Source: Gnetum montanum (taxonomy: Eukaryota; Streptophyta; Gnetopsida; Gnetales; Gnetaceae). From it: a stretch of DNA of 64,000 nucleotides. A program made the position numbers and the translations under genes. Shown here in pieces: positions 45,239-56,560 of the stretch; position 1 is the first letter of the stretch, and each line of letters opens with the position of its first letter. The DNA is taken from NCBI GenBank assembly GCA_015680685.1, contig MNCI01004383.1:84884-148883 (forward strand), in the 5' to 3' direction. Under the pieces are notes generated by a model. That model was not told where the DNA came from, did not search any database, and saw nothing but the letters and a program-made list of their open reading frames with translations.

Positions 45239-48075
45239 ATGGCACCAAGATCAAAGCGTGGACTAGAGGAAAGACCATCCTAACCTAAGGATAATGAGCC
45301 TAGAACTAGAAGGGACCAACAAGAATAACTCAAGGAGTAGGAACCTGAAACTCATGCCATAGGACCTATTCATGAGGACCTTGAAGTGGACTCTATTTGC
45401 TAGATTCTAGAAGAAGTAGAAATAGAGAAGTCTCACCAAGATTTGATACTAGGTCTTATGCCAAGACTTGAAGTTACATTGATCCATGCATGCCTCAATC
45501 AAATTGAGCCTAGGGATGTTCAACGTTCAATTATTCAAGAATTGAACTTTGGGATGTTCTTGGAGTTTACTCTAGAGAAAGTTAGAGCTTAACTACAGAC
45601 CTCTTCCATGTGGCCAATCATCACTTTTAGTGGAGAGTGATACATGGGATAGGCCTACCTCTTCTAGAACAATCAGTAGCTAGGTGCTACAGTAGAATTA
45701 AGGACATTTGCATGTCATACTTGGTGGAAACAATTACACAATCTCTTGGCTTGCTTGATACTAGAAATAGCTTGGCAGAGATCTCAACTCAGGTAGATCC
45801 TAAGGTAAAGAAGGAGTGGACCCAACGATGCTATGAGGTAGACTATAAGGAGTATGGTGCACTCACTCTAGTGGAATGCATGTATTTCAAGATAGTGATC
45901 CATAACCTTAATTCAATGTTGAGGCCTAGTAAGATGACTATCTTTTTGGTCTATGCATGTGCCACTCTAAGTAGAAAATTCTTCATCAACATTCCACAAT
46001 TAGTCTATGTAGAGATAGAGAAGCTGTTCAAAGAGAATGAACATGGAAAGAAGACCTTACCCTTTCCTTGCCTCATTAGAAAACTATGCAAAATGGTAGG
46101 AATATTTTGCTATGCCAATGACATAATCATACATGTTCCTTCTACATCTTGGGTAGAGATGATGAAGGACAAGACCCCTACCATAACCAAGGAAGAGGAG
46201 TAGCCACCACCACCACCCACTCAAGAGAAATCAATGCTAGATATGCATGCTATTGTAAAATGCATGCAAAAGCTCTAGGAGTTACTCTTGTAGTAGCAAT
46301 GAGGAGGATCAAGTTGGGAGAACTTTGACTACTAACTAGCCCTTAGCCATTTGAACAAGGTAACTTGTACCATAAGATGGTTCGAAGACATAGTGCCTAC
46401 ACTTTCTACCTAAAGAATGTAGGCATCCATGTGCTCACTGGGAGATAATATTGTTCATTTCTAGATAATAGTAGTTCCCAGAAAGTTTTTGGAATGCTAG
46501 TACCTTCTTGGTGTGCTTGGAGGAGGGAGATGAGGCCACTGTCTTGGTGATGTAGCACCAAGGGTAGAAAATGATGGTAGAGGTGGTGCAGATCATGTGG
46601 GTAAAGCCCTTAATGTTATTGCCACATCTGTACCCAAATTTTTTTCACTCAGAGATGTGTAGGTGTCTATAAGAATAGCTAGTGGGAGGTTTAGCATGGC
46701 TTAGCACAGGGAGTTCCTGTAACAATTGGTGGGGACCCAACAATAGATTCTGAAGGACTTCAACCTTCTAGAAGGTATTTTTGCTTCACAGTCAATGTTT
46801 TTAGGAGCAAGGGCTAAGTGCATAATGATAGAGGCATAACTTGAAATGGCTAGGGTTGAGAATCAACACCTGGCTATGGAATTTGTTGACTTGAGAACCT
46901 GTCTTCTTAATGCCTCTATACTTAGTCAAGAAATAGCTAGGGACAAAGTGTTTTAGCAACTTCAATCCAAACTTCACGAGGTTGAGTATGAGAGGGAGTT
47001 GGAGATCTTTAACAAGTCCTTGGATGAGATAAAAATCCATCATATCAACAAGGACTTGAAAGAGGTGCATTCGGAGAATGCTAGTCTAACCAAAGATAAT
47101 CAATGCCTACATGCTATCGAACTTCAAAAAGAATAGATGGTTGATTACATGTAACACTAGCAGGAGTAACTTACTAGGGTATTAATCGGTTTAAGGAGAT
47201 TTGCAACAAAAAATTGCAATCTCCCTATGGAGAAAATTTATGTCGTTCACCAAAAATCTACAATTGAAATAGTTGCCTAGAAGAGTAAGGTCCTCAAATT
47301 CAAAAAGGTCAAGATCCATTATAGGGACCATGTTGGTTTGTAAAAAGAAATTAATGAATGAGAAATCAAATTGGCAAAGGCAAAGGAAAATGAGGCCCTA
47401 TAGAAACTATAGTAAAGAGGTGATGTGTGGTAGCCCATTTTTGATGGACTAAATGCATACAACAAGGTAAAAATTTTCCTAAAGGACTTGAAAATTGAAG
47501 AGATGATTGAGTATATGAAACTTGCCAACCTTGATTACTGAAACTTGGCAATGCTGATAGTAGGAAGGGCCTAGTCAGATTTGGAGAAGCAAGTGGCTAA
47601 CTTATACTTATTGTATGAGGCCAACTTCAAGTTGCACAAAGAAATCTAATAGAAGCTTAAGGTGGAAAATGTGGAACTCAATGTTGTTAGGTAGTGCTTC
47701 ACCAATAAATGGTCCATAGCTTAGAACTTGACTAGAAGGATGAGTGACTACTAGGAGTTGCAAAATGTAGTAAAGGCATTCAATATTGAATGTAGGATTT
47801 TCACAACCTAGTTTGTCAATGTGAAGAAGCTGTTCTTGGCAATGCCTTATCCCTAGGATGTTTCCACATCAGTCCACATTGATGATGTGGCAACGACCAT
47901 GAATGATCCTAGGAGTAGGAAGGAAAAGATGAAGGCACTTTTGAACACCTTCTCTCTTACACCAGAGGTTGTAGTTTCCATAGGCCTATCATAACTACAT
48001 CAATCACTGTGTGCTCCTAAGGTAGAAGGAGGTCTTTTGAAGCCTTAGGAACCTTCAATGCCTAGGATCATTTGA
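45239..48075 (+). pseudogene. ORF3: conserved domain plus long coiled coil (element 2)
   Basis: The ATG at 45239 starts MAPRSK and a basic region. The longest open piece is the 188-codon frame at 45637-46203, which carries the conserved domain: SYLVETITQSLGL.DT, VDPKVKKEWTQRCYEVDYKEY, HNLNSMLRPSKMT, FFINIPQLVY.EIEKLFKENEH and LPFPCLIRKLCK. A TITKEEE and poly-Pro linker follows, then a long Glu/Lys/Leu/Gln-rich region to about 48075, consistent with coiled coil. Amino-acid changes between copies in the domain are mostly conservative, suggesting past selection. No catalytic motif or membrane helix is visible, and the function is unknown. Confidence 0.68.
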
Positions 48076-48591
48076 GCTTCTTCATTGTCTTCACACTATT
48101 AGAGAAATTGTATTTGTCAGTTTTGTCCTAGCATTCAATTTTGTTATCTTGAACACCAAAATTTTGTAATGATTGTAATTCCATGCACATGGGCACTTAG
48201 TATTTATTCAAGTATGTGTGTTATGTTTGTGTGTATCAATAATTAGTTAATAATCCCATACCTTCCCAAAATTTTGTAAAAAGCTTGTTCCTTCTTTTAT
48301 TTACTTGAGGACAAGTTTTCATTTAGTTGTGGTGGTATGATGAGTTGCATCAAGGGTTATGTCGACTTAGCCTCACTGATCCTGTTGATGTAGTCACATC
48401 AACGTGGGATTTGATTCATTGACATGACCCCAACAATGCAATGTCTAGTTTTTCCTATAAATACACACTCGCTAGCCACATTTATAAGAAACAAGTCTCA
48501 TAGTTGTAATGGAGGTCTTGAAGTTTTGTTGTTCAGAAGTTAGAGTATTTTTCTAAGTGCTTGTGGTAGGAGTTAAAGAGTTGATGAATCA

Positions 48592-49426
48592 TGGTTTTTG
48601 GGGGCTACGTATACTAGGCCCCGTATACGCGGCCCCATATACTAGGCCTCATATATTAGGCCCCATATACTAAGCCCGCTACATATACTAGGCCCTGTAT
48701 ACTAGGTCCCGTATATGTAGCCCTGTTTACGCAACGTCTATTCTAGCGTATAAATAAGTGGCCCTCCGCCACACCTAGGCATCTTTTGGGGGATCAATTG
48801 TAGCGAAGCTCTTGAAGTTTGTTTCTACAAGAGTTAGAATATTTTCCCAAGTGCATGCCCTTAGTGTGATGCTTGTAATTGTATGGAACCTTTATTTGAG
48901 TGTAATGTACTTGGACAAGCACATGATCGACAATAAAAATAGAGATTACTTCATCATTGCAGCATTTACTTAGTTTAATTATTTAATTGTTATTGTTATT
49001 TATTATTTTCTTAGTTAATATTTATTTATCATCATTTAATATTCCTATTGTTAAATGCGGAATGAGTACGACTTAATCAAAAGCATTTAAGTGTGACTAC
49101 TTGGTAACCCATTAGTGTCCCTAGGATCTATGCTTGGTAATCCCAGTAGTAGTCGCGCATGAGGTCTAAGATGTGTGTGGATGATTAAGGGACGGATGCT
49201 CATCGCACTTAGGCTAGCTTAGAATTGATTTCTTATTGGTTATTAGTTTAATCAAGATTATTTTCCATTGTCTCTAGGAGTAGCACTAGTTTAGGATCAC
49301 ATCATACACCTCACTCTGGACTAAACCATATGTGACAAAGCAAATACTAGTCCAAGTGGGAAGACAACGAATTGTGATCAACGTGTAACTATCTAGATAC
49401 CACAACTAGCCTATCCATGGAGTTCG
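48592..49426 (+). mobile_element. LTR nested in the 3' LTR of element 2, right end lost in a gap
   Basis: It opens TGATGAATCATGG after AGAGT (48587-48591) and shares U5 blocks with the solo LTR at 9759. Its U3 has a minisatellite of GGCCCCRTATACTA units (48601-48725), a TATA box at 48749 and AATAAA near 48933. The sequence stops at the N before the terminal TCATCA, so the right target repeat cannot be seen. It is probably a solo LTR. Confidence 0.85.
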
Positions 49427-49427
49427 N
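49427..49427. other. Single N, hidden assembly gap
   Basis: The sequence jumps from the U5 of one LTR to the R region of another at this N, so the true gap is hundreds of bases. Confidence 0.8.
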
Positions 49428-50042
49428 AGCATGGTAGTGTGTACAACAATAAAGATGATCTTTCTAATAAACTTTACAACACTTTGAAATAGATTAATTA
49501 TTTTCTTTATGCATTTAATATTTTAAGTAATTTCATTTAATGCTTTAAGTAATTAATTAAGCTAAAATAAGCTAGACTAAGCTAGATCACATAGTGAGTA
49601 ATTAAGCACATAAGTACGACCACTTCGAGCATACACTTGGCACTTGGTAACCCCAGTAACACTTAACGTTTGGTAATCTAATAGCGTTAAATGTGTTTAG
49701 GATGTGTATGACAAGTGGGAATAGATTCTTAATATAGGATTAGTTAAATGTTAGCTAGTAAAATTAAATTAGCAATTAAATTAATTTATTTACCATTTTT
49801 CATTCTTAGGTGACTTAGAAAATAAAACATAAAAATTGATAAAAATCATATGCCTTGGTTGCACTTAACCATACCTTCACATTTCACAAGTGTAATTGGG
49901 AACATAATGATTGTAATGGTTAGTTTCACTTCCTAGAGACCAATTTACTTAGGAGACTATAGGTCCATGAAATTTGACCAGATCCCGCATGAATGCTTTG
50001 TGATTCATATGGTTGGGCATAAAGTCTACTCGTTGCTCATCA

Positions 50043-50336
50043 CACACTTAGGATACTTTAGTTAATTTGAATATTACACCTTTATTTATTTAATTAATTC
50101 ATAAACAAAGAACATAATAAAATTATAAAAATAATTATCTTACACCTCAATCACACTTAACCATACAAACGAGTTAACACAAGTGAGGATTGGGAAAGCA
50201 ATGACTAGTAACATTGTCCTTCACCATCTAAAGATATAGGCCACTTAGGTAAATAGAGTCCATGGAATTTGACTGGATCATGTGTACATGCTAGTGATTC
50301 ATATGGTTGGGTGTAGTGAATACCCATTACTCATCA
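50043..50336 (+). repeat. Remnant 5' LTR of element 3
   Basis: CACACTTAGGATACTTTAGTT to TACTCATCA. Its start aligns with the interior of the element's 3' LTR near 62160-62200, so the left two thirds are missing. Confidence 0.8.
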
Positions 50337-50358
50337 TTGGCATAGTTAATGGGGAACT
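50337..50358 (+). promoter_or_regulatory. Primer-binding site, tRNA-Asp-like (element 3)
   Basis: TTGGCATAGTTAATGGGGAA follows the LTR directly. TTGGC and GGGGA match the known Tat-type tRNA-Asp primer site, and the middle is decayed. Confidence 0.65.
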
Positions 50359-50494
50359 CATTTTAGCTAAGTGTGCTAAGTATTATAAGATAATGAAATC
50401 ATACAAAATCATTGTAAAAGAAAAAAATGCATCATCTTTTAGAAAAATAATAATAATATTTTTATTAAGGCACATTATATAAAAACAAGCTAAG

Positions 50495-52800
50495 ATGTCT
50501 TCTTCTCATAGGAATGATTCACCACTTGCTAATGACTTTAACTAGCAACATGATAGACCTAGGAGGAATGCTAATGAAACATCTCAACAATTGATGGTTG
50601 TCTATGCACATTTGGACCATTATTATCCAAATTTCACTTTCATCCTCCATTAGTATGAACAACTACATTGGAGAGATTTGGAGGGAAATGTTGTGTTACA
50701 TCTTGATCATTCTATTCCTTCAATGCTCATTGTAAATCTCATGAAACTAGGGCTTAAACTGACAAGCCTAGATTACCAAGTAATGAAGTACCTCTCCAAA
50801 GATTATTAGCCAACAAAGGTCCAACTTAGGAAATATCAACACATAAAGGCACACAATGTAGCCTCCAAGGATAAAAAGGTCCTAATATCACTATTTTTTT
50901 AATTATAAAAGATGGGTCTAGAATTTCCATTAGGGAAATCTCAATAGCAAGCTCCTCCTTCCCTCAATGAGCATGACACAACTCAACAATAGCTACAATA
51001 AACCTTAGAACATAATTAAGGTGAAGGAAGAACTAGTTCTAGAACCTCAAGGCCAAGGTCCCCTAACTAATCATTAAGAGAATAAGTAAGGGACCAAAGG
51101 AGAAGGGCAAGTCAACATCACTCTCCTAGTCCTCCACCTTCACCATCCTACTCATTGTTAAGCTCTAACATGGGTGAATGTGATCAAGATAGAAGGAGAT
51201 ATGATTGAGACAGAGATGGAGAGGACTAAATGTCCCATCATCAAGATGGGATAAGAGAGCATATAGAATAAGAGGAATAAGGGGAGCATCAGTAGGAAAA
51301 AAGGTATAAAAGGTCACATCATAGGAGACATGGCCATGACAAGGGCCACCATGAACATAATGACTATGATGAACCACTACTTACTATAAGAAGCATGATT
51401 AATATTTCAGAAGTGGTTTCTATTCCTACTAAGCATTAGAGGGATAGCTAAATCAAATCTCTTACATGAATAAAATACCTAAGTTTGAAGGAGAGTATAA
51501 TGTTGATTAAAAATATGATTTTCAAGCCTTCTATAATGCCTGTACCTTACAAAATATCACAAAGAAGTCGGAGAAACTCAAACTATTCCCCAAGATACTA
51601 ATCAAAGAAACTACAAGTTGGTACTCATCTTTGGAGCTAGAATCTATTTGTTGGAGCTATTTAATGATAAGTATCAAATGTACTTCAAGGTGTCCAACTT
51701 GAGAAAATAGATTAAAGGAAGGAAACAAGATAATCATAAATCTCTTGATGTAGCCTTGGGCAAGTATTACTCTCTTTTGCATTGATGCTTAGGGCATGGA
51801 TGTTCTCAAAGAGAATAGCTTCACCATGTAATAGATGGGCTCAAAAATAGAACGTGAGAGACTCTTAGGATTTATGCTTAAGGGATATTGTCAGAGATAA
51901 GGGTCATTGGATCTAAAGGTTCATTGATCAAGTAGCCAAGGAAGAAGGAGAAATCAAAAAGCAAAAAAGTGCAAAGGAGTACAATAAGGATCCCTCCATT
52001 TCCAAAAGGAAGGTACGTTTTTGTGATCCTGAGGAAGCACCACTAGATGAAGTGGTCCAAAGGAAAACCTTATTGATCCAAAATTTGTTATAGAAATATT
52101 GGTCAAGATGGAAAAAATGTGGAACTCCTTGAATGAGAAGTTCCAAACTGCTCTAAAGATCATAGAGGAGAAAACAAAGTAGGGGAATCAAGATAGGGAT
52201 AGAAAGAGAAGAAAGGATACAAGTAAGGACTATTATCAACAAAAAGGTAAGGTTGCAAATTTTGAAATAGATGAAGAAGGATGTAACACATGCCAATATA
52301 AACATCCTAAGGGATGTTTTCTTGTGTTTTCACACTTACAAAAATCTACGGGTGTATGCTTTAAGTTCAAATATTGCAAAATAGTAACCACCTAGGATAT
52401 TTTCTTGTCCACAAGACAATTATCAGCAACAATTCCACCAACAACAATACTATCCTAGTGGAGCACCATCTGAACCTCAAGATCATTATCATCAATGGAA
52501 AAATCCACAATTGTGGGGGATGCCACTATGAAGGTAGCAATATCCTTATTATCAATTAAACTCATATGGATATTATGTCTAGAAACCTGTATCTCCTTAT
52601 GACTCTGCAAGCCACACTTCCTTCTCCCATCACTATTATCCCCTTAAATATCATAGAACATCCACATTGTGAGCCAAATCTCCTTCCACGTATCCTTCTC
52701 ATCATTCAACACCTTACTCTACACCTTCCAATTCACTCCTTTACCACCTACACCACTTATGTAGGGAGAAATTCTACTATAGCCTTAGGAACATAATGCA
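50495..52800 (+). pseudogene. gag (element 3)
   Basis: This copy keeps the start codon: ATG at 50495, followed by SSSHRNDSP. The NFTFILH segment lies near 50630, the charged linker near 51050-51350, a core with KFEGEYN near 51485, the SLLHCLGHGCSQ-like helix near 51775, and the Cys/His knuckle CNTCQYKHPKGCF at about 52283-52320. A Pro/Gln/Tyr-rich tail reaches 52800. More stops interrupt it than in the non-autonomous copy. Minus-strand frames at 51165-52163 are shadows. Confidence 0.87.
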
Positions 52801-52849
52801 ACAAGGGTCATGAACTTACAACCAGGCTACAATTTGAGTGGTTCTATGT

Positions 52850-53800
52850 GAGCACTAGGAAAAGGGATTTCTTTGAATCAAATAGTCCACCTAAATCCTT
52901 GCAAATATCTATGATTGCTAATCTTGCACAAACTACTTCAAAAATTACTAAAAAGCTACCTTCAAACTAAAGGACCCAAAATGTGCCTATTGTCATATTA
53001 ACTCATGCAGTTACCGATTAGAATAAAGTAGGACATCTTCCTAGAAAAAGATGTGATTCTAGAAGTCCTCTAATGCACTTAGAGATTGTAGGAAATGATG
53101 CAGGTAAATATCTACTTAGTTCAGGTTCTAAAATAAATTTAATCTCCCAAGAGATGTATAAAACTTAGAACCTACCTCCACTAAAAAAATGTAACATTAG
53201 ATTAGAGCTCATTGATCAATCCATCATTGTTCCCTTGGGATTAATTTAGGATATTGAAACCACCATTTGTGAATGATCTTATCCAACAAATTTTTTAGTA
53301 ATCCATGTGGACAACTAGAAGGGGGACTTTTCTATTATCATGGAAAGGGCTTAGTTTAACACAATTCATGCTAAGCTAAGAATCAGTGACCTTTCCTTGG
53401 AAATCTCCAAAAAAAAATAATTTTGGAAAAGTAAAGTAGAAGATGGTTCCATGCATCACATATAGTGACAAAGGGTGTCATTGTGTGTAGATAATATGGA
53501 CTATAAAAACCACATCCATCATAGCATGCAAAAAGTATGCCAAAACATTAGACATTCAAAGTGCCTATACGTAGCAACGACAAAATAAGAAGGTACCTAG
53601 TGGTTGACAATAGATAATAACTCTAATTCAAAAATGTACATGGAACCAGTTGAGCTCCTCACAAGTGCTTATAGCAATAAAATGAATGAAATGGATCAAA
53701 TTTAGAACCAACTCTTTCATACAAAAGTAGAAATGGACTAGGGTGAGTTGGAAATCCCTGATCACTTTAAATAGGAACCCCTTGAATTCAAATCTTTACT
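52850..53800 (+). pseudogene. Protease region (element 3)
   Basis: The core reads YLLSSGSKINLISQEMYKT near 53105-53160, so the catalytic Asp of DSG is Ser. NLPPLKKCNIRLELIDQSII and an IIMERA flap-like segment follow (53175-53350), then the linker to RT with WGELEIPDHFK near 53745. Confidence 0.87.
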
Positions 53801-53939
53801 AGAAACTTTGGAATTTATCTTTCTTGATAATGATATGTTGGTAATTATTAGTGTCAATATCACTAAAAAATAGAAATAAAAAATACTAAAATTTATGAAC
53901 AAATGGCTAACAACTTTAGCCTAGTCATATGATGAATTG

Positions 53940-55260
53940 GCTATAATCAATCCATGCATATGCCATCACCGAATATATATAGGCTTCACAATCAAACTAA
54001 AGAGGTAATGACAAAGGAGGTTGAATCCAAAGCTTAAAAATGGTTTTAAAGATGAAGCATTAAAATTTTGAAGGCAAGATTCATCTATCCTATGGTAGAT
54101 AGCATGTGGGTAAGTTCATTCATTATTGTGCCAAAGAAAGGAGGACAATGGAGGATCTATATAGATGTTAGGTTGTTAAACATAACTACATTTAAAGATC
54201 ATTTTTCATTACCATTTGTGGACCAAGTATTAAATACAATTGTAGGACATAATTACTACAATTTTTTGGATGGTGACAATTGCTATAACCAAATCCAAAT
54301 TGCATCTGAAGACTAGGCTAAGATAACTTTCAAAACTCTTGCAAATAATTTCACATATAAAAAGATGTCTTTTGGCCTTTGTAATGCTCCTGCAACTTTT
54401 TAACGCTTAGTCATAAGCATTTTTTAGCAGAAAATTGCTAGTGGTGTGGAAGTTTTCATGGATGACTTATCTACCTATGGTACTAATTTTGAACAAGCAT
54501 TAAACCATCTTGAGTAGGTATTAAAATGATGTGTGGAGATGAATTTGTAGCTCAACTGGTAGAACAACCACTTGATGGTCCAAGATTCAATTATTTTGGG
54601 ACAAGATTTTGGGAAAACGAAATGAGGTGAACCCTAAAAAAGTAAGGGTCATCCAAGAAATAACCAGACAACCTTAAACTGTCAAAGATGTTAGGTCATT
54701 CCTTGGTCATACTAGTTACTATAGGTGCTTCATTAAGAATTTCACTAAAATAGCCAAACCATTGGTAGAGCTCACCAAGAAAGATGTAATATTTGAATGG
54801 ACCTGAAAATGTGAATATGCATTCCAACACTTGAAGTAGAAACTTGGAGAAACTTCAATTCTATGTGTTCTAGACTTGTCCAAACCATTTCACATCAAAC
54901 TATGCCTTGGGAGTGATAGTTACATAGATGGATGATAAAAAAGTCCATATTATACCCATTATGTAAGCCAAAGCTTTATGGGTGTGAAACTTAACTACAC
55001 CACCACTAAAAAAGTACTCACAATAGTGGTGTATGCCTTAAAAAATTTAGGCACTATGTGTATGGATACCTAATTTTTATGCGTAAGGACCATAGTGCAA
55101 TCCTCTTCCTAATGAACAAGCCAACGATAAGTCCCAGTGTCATATGGTGGTTGGTGATCTTATAAGAGTTTGATCTTACTATGATGGATAAAAAAGGAAT
55201 TGAGAATGTAGTTGCAGATCATTTTTCTTAGTTAAGGTGTGATAGCAATGAGGATGAAGA
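53940..55260 (+). pseudogene. Reverse transcriptase and RNase H (element 3)
   Basis: An 82-codon frame (54068-54316) keeps PMVDSMWVSSFIIVPKKGGQ..IYIDVRLLN and LPFVDQVLNTI. The KMSFGLCNAPATF block follows near 54365 and the intact catalytic box VFMDDLSTYG near 54450. RNase H runs through a KPFHI segment with its Asp codon region lost near 54890, and the HYVYGYLIFM..DHSAI.FLMN region near 55050-55120. The sequence is broken by many stops. Confidence 0.9.
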
Positions 55261-55379
55261 ACCTTTATCTGATCAATTTTCAAATAATATTCTCTTAGTT
55301 AAGTTCATTGAAGTTCAAGCACCAAGGGTTATAAATTGGTATGATGAGTTCCTCTCATATCTAGTCACATAGGAGACTT

Positions 55380-56560
55380 CTACTAAGTTGAATCATAGGA
55401 AGAAACAATAATTTCTTCACTAGGTCAAACATGACATAGAAATTGAAGGTAACCTTTATATGGTTTGTATTGATGGCTTAGTATGATGGTGTGTACCTAA
55501 TGTAGATGAATTTAGAATCTTCCAGGATTCTCAAGAAGGTTATTATGGGGATCACTATGTAGGAAGGAGGATGACCATAAAAATCCTCATGGCATGATAC
55601 TTTTGATCAATAATCTTTATGAATGCTCACCATTTCTTCCGTTCATGTGAGAGGAATAACTACACGAATGAGAGGGCTACAATAATGGATTCAACCATTG
55701 GAGTCTTTTGACCTTTAGCAAATTGATTTCATGGGATCCATCACTCCCATGTCCATTAGGAAAGCTTGCATTATAGTTGCCTTTGATTACTGTACCAAAT
55801 GGGCTAAAGCTACAACTGTATCTAATTGTACATCTACCACTACTACTTGATTTTTTCAACAATAGGTGATAAACAAGTTTGGTATGCATAGAGCATTAAT
55901 TTTAGACAATGGGACACATTCTAAATGTTCTACTTTTCTCAAGTTAATGCAACATGTGGGGGTATAACATAAAATCACAACATCCTATCACCTTTAAGCC
56001 AATAGTTAAGTAGAGGTTACCAATAGGGAGATCACTAGAATTCTAATGTGAACCATTGGTAGATATAGGAAAGACTAGAGTACCAAACTCAATAGTGCCA
56101 TTTGGGCATGTCACTTAACATAGAAGCTTACTATAGGCTATTCTCCCTATGAGTTAGTGTACAACAAGTTACCTAAAATTTTAATTCAAACCGAACTTCG
56201 AACACTCACAACTAGTAGTGAACTTTACATAGACATTAACCTAGCATAAAAGAAGGAATCATGAGACTCAACTTGGTAGATGAAAATTGAAGAGTAGTAC
56301 TAATAATGAATGAAGTACACAAGGCACACACTAAATAATGAAACAATTTACAGATTAGAAAAGTTACATTCGAACTAGAAGATAAGGTTCTGTATTAGAG
56401 CCTCATGCATCTATTGCATGAGACTAAATTCTAGACATTATGGGAAGGAACTTAAATCATTCACTCAACTTTTCCTTTTGGTGCTATGACAATTTACCAC
56501 CTAAGAAGCCCTCAAGAGTAGATGTTAGTCAAAATCAAACAAATTAAACCATTTATGAAC
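55380..56560 (+). pseudogene. Integrase (element 3)
   Basis: The N-terminal zinc region is near 55520-55660. The first catalytic Asp lies in a (Q)IDFMGSI segment near 55725, the second in LILDNGTH near 55900, and the third motif (NS.VEVTNREIT) near 55995-56030. The C-terminal GPY/F-type region near 56440 has lost its key residues. Stops are frequent. Confidence 0.88.

Larger units (their letters stand above)
37443..50042 (+). mobile_element. Element 2: 5'-truncated Athila/Tat-like retrotransposon
   Basis: It begins abruptly inside gag, joined to the receptor-kinase pseudogene with no LTR, primer site or target repeat on the left. Then come gag, protease, RT-RNase H, integrase, non-coding region, ORF3, polypurine tract and a 3' LTR starting at 48338 and ending at 50042. 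The LTR is interrupted by another LTR and by an N at 49427. The gene order and non-coding blocks match elements 1 and 3. Confidence 0.9.
48338..50042 (+). repeat. Element 2 3' LTR, interrupted by a nested LTR and a gap
   Basis: It starts TGATGAGTTGC after a TTTAGTTGTGGTGGTA polypurine tract and has a TATA box at 48466. It is cut at 48591 by another LTR and resumes after the N at 49427 with AGCATGGTAGTGTGT..CAATAAAGATG. It ends CGTTGCTCATCA at 50042, directly against the remnant 5' LTR of element 3. Confidence 0.85.
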
